Positions 34,601-45,300 of a DNA stretch of 64,000 bases are shown piece by piece (the stretch's first letter is position 1; each line of letters starts with the position of its first letter). Source of the stretch: Pachyseris speciosa (lineage: Eukaryota > Cnidaria > Anthozoa > Scleractinia > Pachyseridae); contig JAEMWC010000235.1 in assembly GCA_016490735.1 (NCBI GenBank), forward strand, positions 373,501 to 437,500. The letters run 5' to 3'. The notes beneath the pieces are model-generated. The model saw only the letters and a list, made by a program, of their open reading frames with translations, ran no database searches and was not told where the DNA came from. Both the position numbers and the translations under genes were made by a program.

Positions 34601-36007
34601 TATTTTTGAACACGAGAGGAGAAATTTCATATCTCCAAGCGGGTATGTAATGTTCTTTTCATTATATGAACACCAATGAAATACCAAACCATTTCATTTT
34701 TGCGACGAAAAGGTGCGATTTATTATGTGACCATAGCAACGGTGATCTTTTCACGTGTGAAGATAACATGTTATTTCAACGTGAAGTTATCATGTTTTCG
34801 CGCCAAAGCTCACCTGGTATTTCATTGGTGTTTATATAATAATTAAATATTGTCAATCAGTGACCTCTTTTATTTTATGATTTTAAGTTGTAGTATATAT
34901 ATTAACCAATAGACCACAAGTTTTTATGGTTTATAGGCTGATAAACCACGCGGGATGTTGGAAGAACACTCGAAGAATTCGTAAATCACGAGCCGCAATA
35001 ATAAGTCAGAAGACGCGCGAAATTTCCATGAGTTTACTGGTACAATAAACCATAGCTGATTGACCAATCAGAGCGCGCAAATTGACTTTGGTTATTATAT
35101 AATTTATCATATCCTACTTCTCCGACCTTTGGTAAAATGTACGTTTCGTATTTTCGAGTCTGAACACAGGGAAGCTTACTGGAAATGTCGTTTGTTTTTC
35201 AAATTTGAATGTGGATGAATAACACTGAATCCTGTCTAATTCTGGCCTAAAAACCCATATATGTCTGAATAAGCAACTTCAAACAGCTTTAACCTGGAAC
35301 AAGCCTGAAATTCAGTTATGTTTTCATTTTTTGTTCTTTCGACCAGGCCCAGCTTAAATCAGCCTTAGCTTAAATCAGTGATAAAATTAATTTCCAGGTT
35401 GACGCGAAACGATATAGTGGATGGCTAACGAGCAGACTGCACGGGAGCCGACCATCGTGGGAAGAGGTGTTTGGTCGAGTTAGTGAAGAAAATCCCAGGT
35501 AAATATTGCCAATATAAAACGTAATTAACGTTTCTTCACCATCTCCAAAACTTCAGCTGGAAACAAATCCTCTCGCAGCTGCTTCCGTTCTGTTTTTGCT
35601 CGCCTTTGCTATTTTTGCTGCTTCAAAAGCTCGTTGATGTGAGTCTTGACAAATGACTAACTTTACACCTCGTAAGTGAGGCGTTCACAGGGAGTGGAGA
35701 ACCGAGTCCGGAAAGCTTTCAAAAATATACATGACAAAAAAAAGGCTTTTGGAACCAGCTGGCTATCAAAGAAGAATATTTCAGTTAATTTATCTTTAAG
35801 AGTTATTAATCGAATATAATTAAACGATCAAAGGTTGGATTCCCTGTTCTTGTCTTTTTATCGACATTTCTGTTTTCTTATTCCAGGACCGAGGTTGGCA
35901 TATTTTTCTGCGGAAGCCGGCAAGTCACCTCAGCCTTGAAGAAGACCTGCCGGCAGTTTTACCCGTCACGAACGAGATTTATTTTCCATGAGGAAGTTTT
36001 AACTTAA
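23063..36007 (+). CDS. NOX4: NADPH oxidase, NOX4-like (21 exons)
   Basis: Exons: 23063-23134, 25715-25810, 26377-26487, 26802-26886, 27619-27716, 28188-28215, 28339-28379, 29535-29560, 29658-29738, 30207-30345, 30438-30530, 30620-30691, 31473-31535, 32013-32073, 32204-32312, 33406-33442, 33579-33661, 33993-34110, 34393-34464, 35398-35498, 35887-36007. All joins are GT/AG and in phase; 568 aa (human NOX4 is 578). The protein is a six-helix membrane flavocytochrome transferring electrons from NADPH via FAD and two haems to oxygen. Haem-ligand histidines are H110/H124 (helix 3) and H197/H210 (helix 5), spaced 14 and 13 as in NOX2. HPFTL at 329-333 binds FAD; DGPYG at 396-400, GIGVTPF at 418-424 and FFCGS near 535-539 bind NADPH. 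NOX4 affinity rests on [18 protein letters not shown] and [16 protein letters not shown] in the E-loop, which is shorter than in human NOX4. E-loop NKT and NAS are N-glycosylation sequons. Exon 1 is the least certain, being short and chosen by its ATG and donor. Confidence 0.93.
24200..24316. repeat. Palindromic MITE in NOX4 intron 1
   Basis: GGTCAAGATAGCGGGATATT at the left is matched by AATATCCCGCCATCTTGACC at the right, and the inner arms GTGTTTATG/CATAAACAC meet near 24260. A related CAAGATGGAGCCATCTTG palindrome is at 24092-24109. Non-coding. Confidence 0.75.
25457..25542. repeat. Short imperfect hairpin in NOX4 intron 1
   Basis: GCGTGATAGCT near 25482 pairs with AGCTATATATCACGC ending near 25538, leaving a GC-rich loop. 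It ends about 180 bases before exon 2. Nothing identifies it as a known RNA. Confidence 0.35.
27106..27362. mobile_element. tRNA-cored fold-back SINE with 11-bp target duplication
   Basis: The outer arms (CAAATGAAGAATGATCCTCG ... GCAATTGCGAAAAGAAGCCTG) are inverted-complementary to the right arm. Between them lies a tRNA-like segment (27180-27251) with TGGCTCAGTTGG (A box) and GGGTTTAAACCCC (B box). The direct repeat AAATACAACTT flanks the element exactly (27095-27105 and 27363-27373), so this is an independent insertion, consistent with LINE-type target-primed integration. It lies in NOX4 intron 4. Confidence 0.85.
27724..28018. mobile_element. MITE (TCAATTGA family) beside a 5' splice site
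   Basis: Left end TAGAACAGTTTTCAATTGAG; right end is the complement of TAGCGGACTTCAATTGAG. The interior matches the copy at 13044-13330, including GCGGGAAAAT and GTTGAGAAAGTGGCGCGAG. Its left end is only 7 bases after the last base of NOX4 exon 5. Confidence 0.75.
28440..28935. repeat. (CAGT)n microsatellite, NOX4 intron 7
   Basis: Nearly 500 bases of CAGT/CAGC/CGGT tetramers with interruptions, expanding directly after exon 7 (28379) and before the GTGA array. Confidence 0.95.
29018..29088. repeat. (GTGA)n microsatellite, NOX4 intron 7
   Basis: About 17 uninterrupted GTGA/GAGT units, distinct from the CAGT array 80 bases upstream. Confidence 0.95.
29199..29505. repeat. Second tRNA-cored fold-back element
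   Basis: The outer arms (ATGATCATCGCAGTTATGAA, CACTACTTAAG, GTGAAAATAAAGCCTG) recur as complement on the right. The core holds a tRNA-like segment (about 29366-29441) with TTAGCTCAGTTGG and GGGTCTAATCCC, preceded by a small nested hairpin GAGCTGGTCATTTTG/CAAATGACCAGCTC. It is the same architecture as 27106-27362 but with a different arm sequence, so a sister family. It sits 30 bases before NOX4 exon 8. Confidence 0.75.
30697..30882. repeat. MITE with GACCCTTTTCATAATGGCG ends
   Basis: Left end AGACCCTTTTCATAATGGCG; right end CGCCATTATGAAAAAGGTCT, a near-perfect terminal inverted repeat. The interior matches 9059-9270. It begins 6 bases after the last base of NOX4 exon 12. Confidence 0.8.
31578..31880 (+). 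mobile_element. tRNA-derived SINE with TTGA-type tail
   Basis: The tRNA-related head has a TGGCGCAGTGG A box at 31585 and GGGTTTGATTCCC B box at 31627. It is followed by a body with GGTTGAGTTTGTTGTTGG and CTCCGAGAAG, and ends in GATT repeats (31855-31880). This body sequence is one I associate with coral and sea-anemone genomes. Sense orientation in NOX4 intron 13. Confidence 0.8.
32810..33380 (+). mobile_element. 5'-truncated LINE 3' end with poly(A), sense in NOX4
   Basis: The coding remnant reads C..C..H-type zinc motif [19 protein letters not shown] / [20 protein letters not shown] and ends SQPNRFS stop near 33159. An AT-rich 3' UTR, an AATAAAG near 33358 and a run of A at 33365-33381 follow. 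The poly(A) end lies about 25 bases before NOX4 exon 16. Confidence 0.75.
34480..34855. repeat. Dispersed inverted-repeat element
   Basis: Contains the pair TACGAAATTTCTC near 34565 and GAGAAATTTCATATCTCC near 34620 as inverted complements, and AACACCAATGAAATACC near 34670 mirrored by GGTATTTCATTGGTGTTTAT near 34820. MITE-like, in NOX4 intron 19. Confidence 0.55.
34890..35105. repeat. Dispersed repeat (family also at 45650 and 46300)
   Basis: Begins with TTAACCAATAGACCACAAG and ends GACTTTGGTTATTATATAA. Blocks GGTTTATAGGCTGATAAACC and GATTGACCAATCAGAGC recur near 45700 (inverted) and 46340 (same orientation). Non-coding. Confidence 0.6.
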
Positions 36008-36030
36008 AATACCACAATTTTACTAAGAAA

Positions 36031-36036
36031 AATAAA
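36031..36036 (+). terminator. Poly(A) signal AATAAA for NOX4-like gene
   Basis: Canonical AATAAA 24 bases after the TAA stop at 36005-36007. It implies a very short 3' UTR, or a longer alternative one. Confidence 0.6.
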
Positions 36037-36083
36037 TTTGTCCATTGGTTTTTATTTGAGTGGAGTGAAAATTACGAAGTAAT

Positions 36084-36256
36084 CAATTATCATCACGATC
36101 ATCATGATCATCATGATCATGAACATCATCATCATCATCGTCCTCGTCGTCGTCATCATCATCGTCATCATCATCGTCCTCGTCGTCGTCGTCGTCATCA
36201 TCATCATCATCATCATCATCTTCGTCGTCGTCATCGTCGTCGTTGTCGTCATCGTC
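36084..36256. repeat. (ATC/GTC)n trinucleotide tract
   Basis: About 170 bases of CATCAT/CGTCGT/CCTCGT triplets. It yields open frames on both strands (poly-Asp/Glu on minus) that are composition artefacts. Confidence 0.95.
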
Positions 36257-36259
36257 ATT

Positions 36260-37789
36260 AGAGAGCTTAAGCATCAGAATTTTCTCCACGGACGAATTTC
36301 TCCAAAGCCGTGATAGAACTGGATCGAGAACGGCGGTTTAGACGCGAAATTGTTTTACTTAAGCATGCGTACGTTTCTCACGACGGAAGCGAGAAAAGGC
36401 GCGAAAATTAAATTTTAAAGCTCACGATGTAGACAAACTTTTTTTGTGCTGAAATGTTATCTGCACTGTTACGAAAAACTGGAAAAGTTGTTTGAAATGT
36501 CTTCGTTTAAAGAAGCTCGGGAAATGCTTTTATTAAACCATTATAGGAAAGTTATAAACGACGAAGAATTACTTTTGTTGCTCGATGAAAACACCTGAGA
36601 AACCCCGAATTTAACTACGAAAGGTATCAGAGATCGGGCTTAGATAAAATTGAAATGCAAGGAATGCAGGGCGGAGTTTCGTTTTTCGTTATCTGTTGTG
36701 GCCTTCTAGCTGATAAAAGTTTCAATTTCTGCTATCTAAATCTAAATCTAAATATGGTTTTGTCGGCAACATCCACAAGGGACATCACGCAAACTCTACC
36801 TGCTAAAGCTCGTTCAATACTTGGTTGAATTTTACTAAAAGACAAATTTTGACATTGTTACGTTGACTTTTCTTTGTCTTTGCAAGTGGCCATGTTTTCA
36901 ATGCAAAAGTGTTTCAAAACCTTCTGTGGGGACTGTGCGGGTCGTCACGAATCTGCACGGGCGGAGAACTGGCTTGGAGCCCTCCGTGACAAAACATCAC
37001 GACCGTGTGATATGCGCAGTAAGGAAAAACTCCGTGACTCACGAACATCTGGTGCTAAGATCTGTATTGTCGTCATCTCCATCGTCACTTGCGATTATTA
37101 GTTATCGTCATGGCAGTTGCCATCGCCACACTATATCTGTGTTTGAAGCCTGGTTTCTATGCATATGTGATCGCAAACGATCGCATGATCGCAGAAACCT
37201 TTTTACTTGCTTAATCGAAAATGATCTTAAAGAGTGTGTTTTCATATGATCGCAAAGGATATGAAAAGAAAATGTCGACTCTGTACTTAGCAGATGTTCG
37301 ATTTGGTCAAATGCGAACTATTATGATTTGAATTGCGATCGCACCATCCCAAAACTTTGGTTGCCATGCACATCAAAGACGACCGCCGAAACCATTGTAG
37401 GAGATAAAACCATGTTCTATATCCGTGTATAAGATTGGGAAAACTAAGTTTAATTTACTTTTACTGAAGGGAGTGAAAATTTTAGGTCTGAACGTAAGGT
37501 CTTGACTTAGCTAATAACATTCCTTCTTGTGAAAGGAACTCAGCGTCCCATCTTCTGTTTTGGTTCTGTTTTGGTAGCGTTAATTAAATGGTCCAGTGTT
37601 TTGAGTGTTTAAGAATATACTCTAATCACTGCACTGCGATGGTAATATATCCACGTAGCTGTAGATACGTTTAAGTTGTGTATAAGAACTCTTTGAACAA
37701 CCTAAGAGGACAAACCAGACTCTTAGCTTAGCGTAATCAATAATTGACGTGCTTTACAAAGTAATTTTCAGAAGTAATTTACGTTGGCT
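36260..37789. other. Intergenic stretch without recognised gene
   Basis: A 128-codon plus-strand frame at 36863-37249 has no recognisable motif and atypical composition. Around 37160-37350 the word GATCGCA is repeated several times on both strands, suggesting decayed repeat sequence. A TTTATT at 37790-37795 is a possible minus-strand poly(A) signal for the ORF at 38238. Confidence 0.4.
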
Positions 37790-38237
37790 TTTATTAAAAT
37801 AATTCGTTGCCTACGTTAATAAGAAATACCCCGTAAAATTCATAACACTTTTAATCACAACTCTTTTAATAATGAATGAATACCAATTACACGAGTATGT
37901 TTGGATTAGTGAAGCTGTACTAGAGTTATTCTTTTCCGATTCTTATATTTTAAATCGGTTGGCTTCTCTGCGGCAGAAACAATTTTTAAGACCATAGTTT
38001 TTCTCAACCTTATATATTGAATCTTCTATACTGACCGCATTGCCCGGAAAAAAATCTAAGGCGAGCTAGTGGCTTATAATTAGTTTGATGTTTGGTGAAA
38101 TGTGAAATTTCAGTGCAATATGCATAATTTATATACCAAGTACGTAGAGCTGAAAATTGAATTGTTTTTGATATAAACAGTACGTGGTGATTGGAATTAA
38201 CCTTACGATCGGTCGGAAAACATTGCATGACCTGTCC

Positions 38238-38654
38238 CTAAAAGTCAGTTTCCTCTTGATCAGAATTATATATATCCACTTCTCCATCGGGCGACTGCTT
38301 TTGAATTAGAATGTATCTAGATCCACTCGCACTTGAAACAACCGTAAATGACCTTGTCGTTTGTCCTTGCATTATCTTAATTGGTGGTATTTTCTTCTTG
38401 ACCTTTCTCACCTCAGATGAAGTCCCCTCGGCGTTATTATCTTTTCTCTTGATTTTTCTTCTTCCCAACTTTGGCCGCCTTATAGAAGTTGTTGAAATTA
38501 GTTCAGGAAGTTTCAGAGATTCGTAAAACTGATCACAGTCTCTTGTGCACACTCTCTGCTTGCAGTGCGCCTGGTTTATCGACGGTAGTTTAAAATACTG
38601 TTCCTGAAATTTGCGAATTTCTTCTTCGAAATCCAGTGGCGTTATTATTGGCAT
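38238..38654 (-). CDS. Unrecognised 138-aa protein, possible last exon
   Basis: From the ATG at 38654 the minus strand encodes 138 residues beginning MPIITPLDFEEEIRKFQEQY. The frame stays open 15 more codons upstream to 38699, where a CAG could act as splice acceptor, so it may be the terminal exon of a longer gene. Visible features: an acidic amphipathic start, an HCKQRVCTRDC cysteine cluster (no classic zinc finger), a strongly basic middle (KLGRRKIKRK and KVKKKIPP) resembling a nuclear localisation signal, and an acidic tail DQEETDF. Codon use looks coding-like. I do not recognise the family. A possible AATAAA on the minus strand is about 440 bases downstream (37790-37795). Confidence 0.5.
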   Translation of the reverse strand: MPIITPLDFEEEIRKFQEQYFKLPSINQAHCKQRVCTRDCDQFYESLKLPELISTTSIRRPKLGRRKIKRKDNNAEGTSSEVRKVKKKIPPIKIMQGQTTRSFTVVSSASGSRYILIQKQSPDGEVDIYNSDQEETDF

Positions 38655-38699
38655 AATATTTTTACCTTGCGAAAATCGTGTGCAAATCTGATTTAACAA

Positions 38700-39456
38700 T
38701 TAAAAGTTCTTTCAATCCCGCTCACATTCAGAGGTTAAATTCGTTGGCCGGGCTCGGCTAGTTTTGATGCCGTTCGTAGGGCACAAGCATTTGAAGTTGA
38801 GGTCTCGTCAAATGACGGAAGCTGGTCCCTGATTTGCCGCGCTGAAAAAATTGCTCAACAAATCCATAAATGTTAATGTTATGTTCTCGGCAATTATAAG
38901 GAAAGTTCATTAATGGTTCTGTTTTTGTTGAACACCTGGCTAACCAGTTAACAGGAGAGAAAAAAAAAATTTATATATATATATATGTATATGGCATATT
39001 CTAATCATTCAGGTCTTTACCTAACGTTTCACTCATTTACTGAAACTATCTTTGAGCGCAATTTTTCTATAACGGCTTCCATAAACCATCTTTATGAGTC
39101 ATTTCAAGATTTATAAGTGAGGAGAGCTCAAATCTCATTTGCATTTGAATGTTGTCTTCATAGTGTTAAGGCGATTTTCACGAACTACGAATCTCGTGTT
39201 TTTCTTATGCACTCTACTATAAACTGCCAACCAAGAAATGGGACACATCCAGCTTAATTGTAGTTCTTTGTAAACTCTAAAAGGGACTGTGGACAAGTCC
39301 GTTTGGCACAATTCGATTTATTGTTCCAGCTTCATCATTAACTGCATCGCACTCACGGCTTTGTTCATTTCGGAAACGTTGGTCACAATCCAAGGCAGGA
39401 TCAATTTTGATTTCTGCAGTCATGGAATATATATGCCACATCGACACTGATTGTCT
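38700..39456. other. Intergenic stretch without recognised feature
   Basis: AT-rich, with an (AT)n tract at 38972-38990. No motif-bearing ORF or inverted repeat was found. Confidence 0.4.
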
Positions 39457-40345
39457 ACTTCAACTTCAACTTCAACTTCAACTTTATTTCGGTAAAGAAA
39501 TGATATTACAATAGACTGGCCCGCAAAATAGCAATTGCTAACCTAGGCGGCCCAGCGGAAAAAAGAAATTAAAATGAAAAGAAAAGAAAAGAAAGGAAGG
39601 AAGGAATAATATTTTAAGTTACAATAATTCATATTTTTATCATTGTTTTTTTTAATTACCATCGCATGTAAGGAAGAAAACGGAAAGGAAATTTACGGAG
39701 ATCGGAAAGCATATAATTTATATAATATGTGTGGAACCAAATTTTTTAATTATCAATGGCGTCGCAATATAGTCATTTTCTCTTTTTAAAATATCTGAAA
39801 GCAATTCGTGAAGTAGTTTGATGAATTCCTTTTTAGGAAGATCTCTAATATGTCAAAGTATCTCATTCCAAAGTTTTACCCCAAAAGGAGACAAGGAGTT
39901 TTTGAAATTTACCAGAAGTAGATGATCGTGTATTGTATGAATGAATTGTTGAGGTTTTTTCAAATGAATTTAAGAGATTTCAGTGGTGGCGAATGGTTGT
40001 TGTTGATGTCGTGCATTTAATAGACGAGCTACTGGTAATATATATATCAGCGTCGATAAATAGAGAAATTGCATGTTCACGTATGTCCATAAAATACATC
40101 ATGCGAAGAACTTTCTTTTGGAGAATTAGAATTTTATTAAGGAAGTCTAGTCTTTTGATTAAATATATGATGATCATATTTCGCGTATTTTGAACAGTAA
40201 TTGTGAGGTCGTCGCTCTCAGCAAGAAGCACTGAGTTTGTGGAGAAGTAACAGAAGTAAATTCCAAGAACCAAGTTGTCAGTGAGTCCTGGACATAGAAG
40301 AGGGTGTCCTATACCCCTCTGCAAAGTGCATTCACGTAAAAACAT
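39457..40345 (-). mobile_element. LINE 3' end relic with GTTGAA-repeat tail
   Basis: The minus strand contains ILILQKKVLRMMYFMDIREH and, after frame changes, FGVKLWNEIL and DLPKKEFIKLLHELL, all typical of the C-terminal part of coral-type CR1/L2-like LINEs. The element ends at 39457-39482 in tandem CTTCAA (GTTGAA on the minus strand) preceded by an AATAAA-like sequence. Dead by frameshifts and stops; the 5' part is missing. Confidence 0.65.
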
Positions 40346-41241
40346 TAGGACTTTTCACGCGTCTCGGGAAATTCCCAAAATTCCTTCACGTTCACGCAAA
40401 AGTTGAGTAATTCGCGTTTCCCGTTAAATTTAAAAAACAAATTCACGGATTAATGTTTCCCATCGAGTAACCAGTTTAGGCTGTTTACACTCCAAAGGTA
40501 GCTCGTTCTACTTGTAATCTCAAAGTCGCTGGGTATGAGAGGACTTTTAACGGCTCTTTGCAGACGATTTTCCAAACAAATGCTAGGGTATGGGCAATAC
40601 CCCTAATGACGCTAAGGCTTCATGCTACGTACAGAACCTGTACTCGACTTTAAGGTTTGTGAACCAGTCGGCTGGGTGATTGACGACTTAGTACAGTCAG
40701 ACCAAGGATTAAAAAAAATCATAGCATTGAGAATAGCGTGGGGCTGTCACGGAGTCTATCACTATCGCCGACAATCTTATACGATCTTTCAGTATATACT
40801 AAAACAGTGGATAGCTTTTTTCGCGCGAAATGATTGGCTACTCGGGATAGCAAGTGCTATTCACCACGCAGCAATTCGATCGTTTGCGCGTGGAATAAAT
40901 GAGTTAAAAATGACCATTTTTTTAGCTCTATTATCTCACTCACTCTATTACCTAGGCATGTGTGAAAGTCTGTAGTTTCTTTTTAATTAATTCATAAAGT
41001 TGTTGCTATTTTGTTTTGTTGTTGTTACTCATTGTTGGTGGCCACTGGTTGATATTTTCGCGGCTCGGATATTTTCGCCCACCACGGAAATTGTGAAGCA
41101 CTTCAACAGTTTTTCCTCGTGTGGAGATTGTAGCACATGGGAGCGGACTCAGAGCGGCAGCAGAATCAGTAGAATTCGTTGATGGGGGGCATGTCATTGA
41201 CGTAACAGGACAAACAGAAGTCTCACAGATATAGCCTGTAC
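40346..41241. other. Intergenic stretch without recognised gene
   Basis: A plus-strand frame at 40622-40975 (117 codons) shows no motif I know and no start context. Words like TCACG recur at 40360-40450 and again at 41510-41700, suggesting related repeat debris. Confidence 0.35.
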
Positions 41242-41379
41242 ACAGGCTCTTCATTTGGGCAATTCAGAGAGGTTTGGTGCTCGATCAAATTCTAAGGGAT
41301 TGGACGAGCCAACCCCGTAGACCGTGCTCCATTAATCGATGCAAAAATCCTCTCTGTGTTGCCCAAATGAAGAGCCTGT
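41242..41379. mobile_element. MITE with 30-base terminal inverted repeats
   Basis: Left end ACAGGCTCTTCATTTGGGCA, right end TGCCCAAATGAAGAGCCTGT apart from a one-base difference in the inner part; both continue through an AGAGAGG motif. Only about 75 bases lie between the TIRs. Non-coding. Confidence 0.8.
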
Positions 41380-42295
41380 AAAAAAAAATACGAGACCAAA
41401 AAAATGGTTTATGTATTATCTCAATACCATCGGAGATCAAAGGTCATCGCGGGACAAAAGAGATTGACGGAAGCTGATGTACGGGTCAGAACACTAAAAT
41501 AACTTTAAATTAATTCACGCAAAACATGATCGCTCACGAATCACGTTTAATTAAAGTCTTCGTTAACGTGTCACGCTTAATTCAAAAACAGCTTTCACGC
41601 TCACGTGAAAACGGTCTTGACACGGTCAATCATGAATCACGAATAAATAAAAACTTAAATCACGTTTCACGAGGAAAAAAATAGGCTCGATCATGACGTT
41701 TCATGAAAAAAGTATAGGGGACCCTCATAGAAGAACACTTATGATCTACGAGCTGACTAATTGACCAGTAAAATTTTTCTCAAAATGTGTGTCACACGAA
41801 TCATCATCACATCAAAATATGATGTGGTGAGGAGGTTGAAAAGCTAACGCATTGATAGCCTCCTTCGCACGCGTGACGAGCCCAAGACCGCCGTCTGCGT
41901 TTTTGGGAGGTCTGGGTATTGGTTACCTCGGACCACTTGGATAAACAAGATGGCTTCCGATGCTGTCCTTTGACGATAAAACTCAACTTTTCAGTTCTCA
42001 CAAATCGGGTAAGTATAAATTTCATACTATTACTAATTAAACTGACAACATGCAGGAAAGGACAGGCTGGATTGCACTGTCGAGTTAAACAGTTGTAGTT
42101 TTGTTGGTTTCACTTCCGTTGTTAGATTAACGTTGCTAACAAAAGCTAAGATTGTAAACACTTTTCAGTTCTCCTTTTATTAAGTAATCAGGATTTGTGG
42201 TCTTTGTGTTGGTCAAATGTAACTCATTGCCTTTTTTCTCCTAAAGATGTCAGCATTGTATATTTAAACTTCCTTCTTTTCTTGTCTGCAGGCAA

Positions 42296-42334
42296 ATGTC
42301 ACGGTTTCACGGTCTTTTCGTTGACTCTTTTTGA
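42296..42334 (+). promoter_or_regulatory. Upstream ORF before the CNBD protein start
   Basis: A likely 5' UTR exon ends at a GTAAGT donor at 42009. The next exon starts after TGTCTGCAG at 42291. Four bases into it an ATG opens a 12-codon ORF that closes with TGA, 45 bases before the main ATG at 42380. Such a uORF would be expected to reduce translation of the main frame. Confidence 0.4.
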
Positions 42335-42379
42335 GCTGATTGCATTTTCCAGAAACATATTAAGCTTAACCCTTGAGAA

Positions 42380-45300
42380 ATGGGCAACAGACAAAGTTCC
42401 AGAAGAAGGGAAAGCCAGGTTGTACGTCCAAACTTGGCTGCATCAGTGAATCCTTCTCTTCCACCAGATGCCGTCAATACACTTGCTAACTGCTTGAACA
42501 GACTTCCTCTCGTACTTGATAAGAGGATTCGGGATGAAGTGATTCGTCGTGTCGAACTTGTTGAGACAGAAGATGTGCCAGAAGTTCTTCTTCATAAAGG
42601 CCATGATCCACCTGGAATCTATGTGCTTGTGTCTGGAAATGTTCATGTCATGAGTGAAAACCAGAAGTTTGTGTTGAGAGCAATTAAAGCAGGAGATTGC
42701 TTTGGTGAAGTTTCTGTGCTGTTTAATATGAAGTGTACTGCTGATGTGCGGACAATCAGTAGGTAAATACCGGTAGATATTTGTTTCCTCAGTTCTGTGG
42801 CTTGTCATATATTGTATGCGATACTGCAGATAATATAACCAGAGCCTCCACACTGAAGGTCGCTGGAAATTTTGAGGGCAAGGGAGGAGAGGGAAAGGGG
42901 GAGTTCAAAAGCCACAAGTGTAATTTCTAGTGGGGATTGGAGATTGGTTTAAACAAGATGGTGGTGATGGATGTTTTCTAGTCCAAAATAACCAAAGAGG
43001 TACATAGCTGTGGGTTAACTATGAAGTCAATAGCCACTGCTCAAGATTGTCTAGAATGCAATGATTATTGCTTGATTGTACAGGTACATGTAACTACTAT
43101 TAATCAAATTTATCTTTTAATATGTTTAAATCTTTTCTGGAAAAAAAGTTTATGTTTATATAACTCTATTGTCTGGAAACTGATTGTTTTTGCACACAAT
43201 CTAACTCGCCTACAGGTTAAATCACCTACACTGAAGTTAACTTGCCCACACGTTCCAAGTAGATTTGCCTACACATGGTGACTTCTCTGCATGAGCTGAT
43301 AGCTGATAGCTCTATAAGCGCACATTTTGCAGTTCCTTAATTGTCCAGAAGACAATTATTATGGCGGTAACCCATTGACTCCCGAGCATTTTGCCGAAAA
43401 ACACTGTTTGAAGCTTGTTGAGCCATTTTCTGGCCAGATTCTAGCCAAAAAGAACCAAAACTACCCAAACCTCTGTTCGCTGGTGGAGTTCGCTTAATTT
43501 GAGCTTTTCAAGATCGGGCATGCACAGAAAGCAAAATTTCGAGATAGTTTTTGGGTTGAAAAAGTTTCACCACCCCGTGTAGTTCTACCTTTCGCTTCCT
43601 CTCTTCCCCTTTTCTTTCAAGATTACAAGATTTTCATTCAAATTTTTCGCTTAACGTCACTTGGTTTAATCGCGTTTTCTCTGGCCTGTTTGATGGAATG
43701 GCACTCATTTGGGTATGGTTTGAAAGATCTCTTCCCCCTACACATGCTTCATGTAAAAGTTGTCCATGAGCATAAAAAGTGATGACATCACAAGCGGTAC
43801 AAGGGACATGGTTCTGCATGGCCGGTTTTGGCCGGCATGGGTGCTAAAGGGTTAATAATAAAAGTTTATTCATTTTATGGGACAGCTTTCACTAATGTGA
43901 CTAAATAGTTGCAATTACATTTACCAGGTGTATGATGCTGCTCTTGCGAACCTCTGATGCTCGTCAGTTGTTCACCCTTCCCAGTGAAGTAACGGTACTA
44001 CAATGGTTTCAACAGAGGTTGGCGGAAATTACACTAAATTCATTTAATTTTGCACCCAAATCACATGTTTTACAGCATTACTTACATCATTTAACAATTG
44101 GTTCATGCGTCAGTGACTGCGTTCATTGAGATAATGAAGCACGCGGGAAGTTTTGAAAGCACGAAAGATGTATAAGATTTGCTTGAGGCGTAGCTGGTGA
44201 TCGCAACTCTTGCTTCTTGAGTGCTCCCTAAACTTCCCAATTAGTGCTTCATATCTCGATGAACACATGCTGACCAATTGTTTTATAACATTTTCAACAT
44301 GGTACATGTTAAGTTAAAATATTGTATTGTAATATTGTATATTGTAAATTCAATTGGTCACACAAATGAATTTTGACTACACGAATTTACCACCTATGTT
44401 ATAAACTGTATTATCATGAGTGCCAAAACGTTACATTGCACATCTTGTTTCTATAGACAAGTGTGTAAGTTGTGTGTCCAATTGCAAAAAGTTGTGAAGT
44501 TTACAAGATGTTGCCAGTTGTTAAGAACAAGATTTTGAAATAAAGTTTTCCTTAGTTGGTTTGAGAAGGCAGCCCCATAAGGAATGCAATCGGTTTTAAA
44601 CAAAATTGCTCTCCCATTCATGTTGTCAGTGCTCCTTTTAAATGACATTTTTAAACTGGCAACATATATAACTGTAGCCCACAGGCCGACTCCTTCCCTG
44701 CAGTCACTGGATGATCTCTGCTTCTGTCGTCCAATTGAGAGCTGTTATTTCGTAAGACTGCTGTTCAAGGATTAGCTTACCAGCAAAGTAAACGGTTTGT
44801 TGAACCCTCAAAATGACTGAAAGGGTGGAGCAAATACATAATCCTTCCAAGAATTGATACATGGCAAGGCATAGAGTCTATTTGTTTGAATACATATTCT
44901 GTAGTTTTCTTTAAAACATTTTTCTGGTATTTCATCTTTAGCAGCAAAATTCATCACCATAAAAAGTTGTGATGAACTTTATAATATTCACACCTTGAAA
45001 AATGATGTTGTGGTTGACCTTAACTTTGATTTGACTAGAGTGACTCAATCTTGATGGCAGTGAAATGAATTATGTGTTGTCAGGGTTTTCCTTTTCAACT
45101 GAATTTATAGTCGACTGAATGAGCAAAGCAGGCGGAGAAGAGTGGGTGCATTAGAAAAAGCAAGGATTCTTTATTGCACAATTGCCGGCGACTGAGCTGT
45201 TCACTGGCAGCAAAAACCACCGGTCACTGGCCAAAAAGGAAAACCCTGGTTGTGAATTATTTTGATGGCAATCTGTGGCTGTGTTCGCAGGCTTTCTGTT

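Noticed and set aside
36052..36313. ORFs of poly-Asp/Glu, poly-Met/Thr and poly-Ile/Val on both strands
   Set aside because: They are readings of an (ATC/GTC)n microsatellite in different frames with no flanking coding sequence or splice sites.
36863..37249. 128-codon ORF as a gene
   Set aside because: No recognisable motif, no splice context, and overlapping region shows repeated GATCGCA words suggesting decayed repeat.
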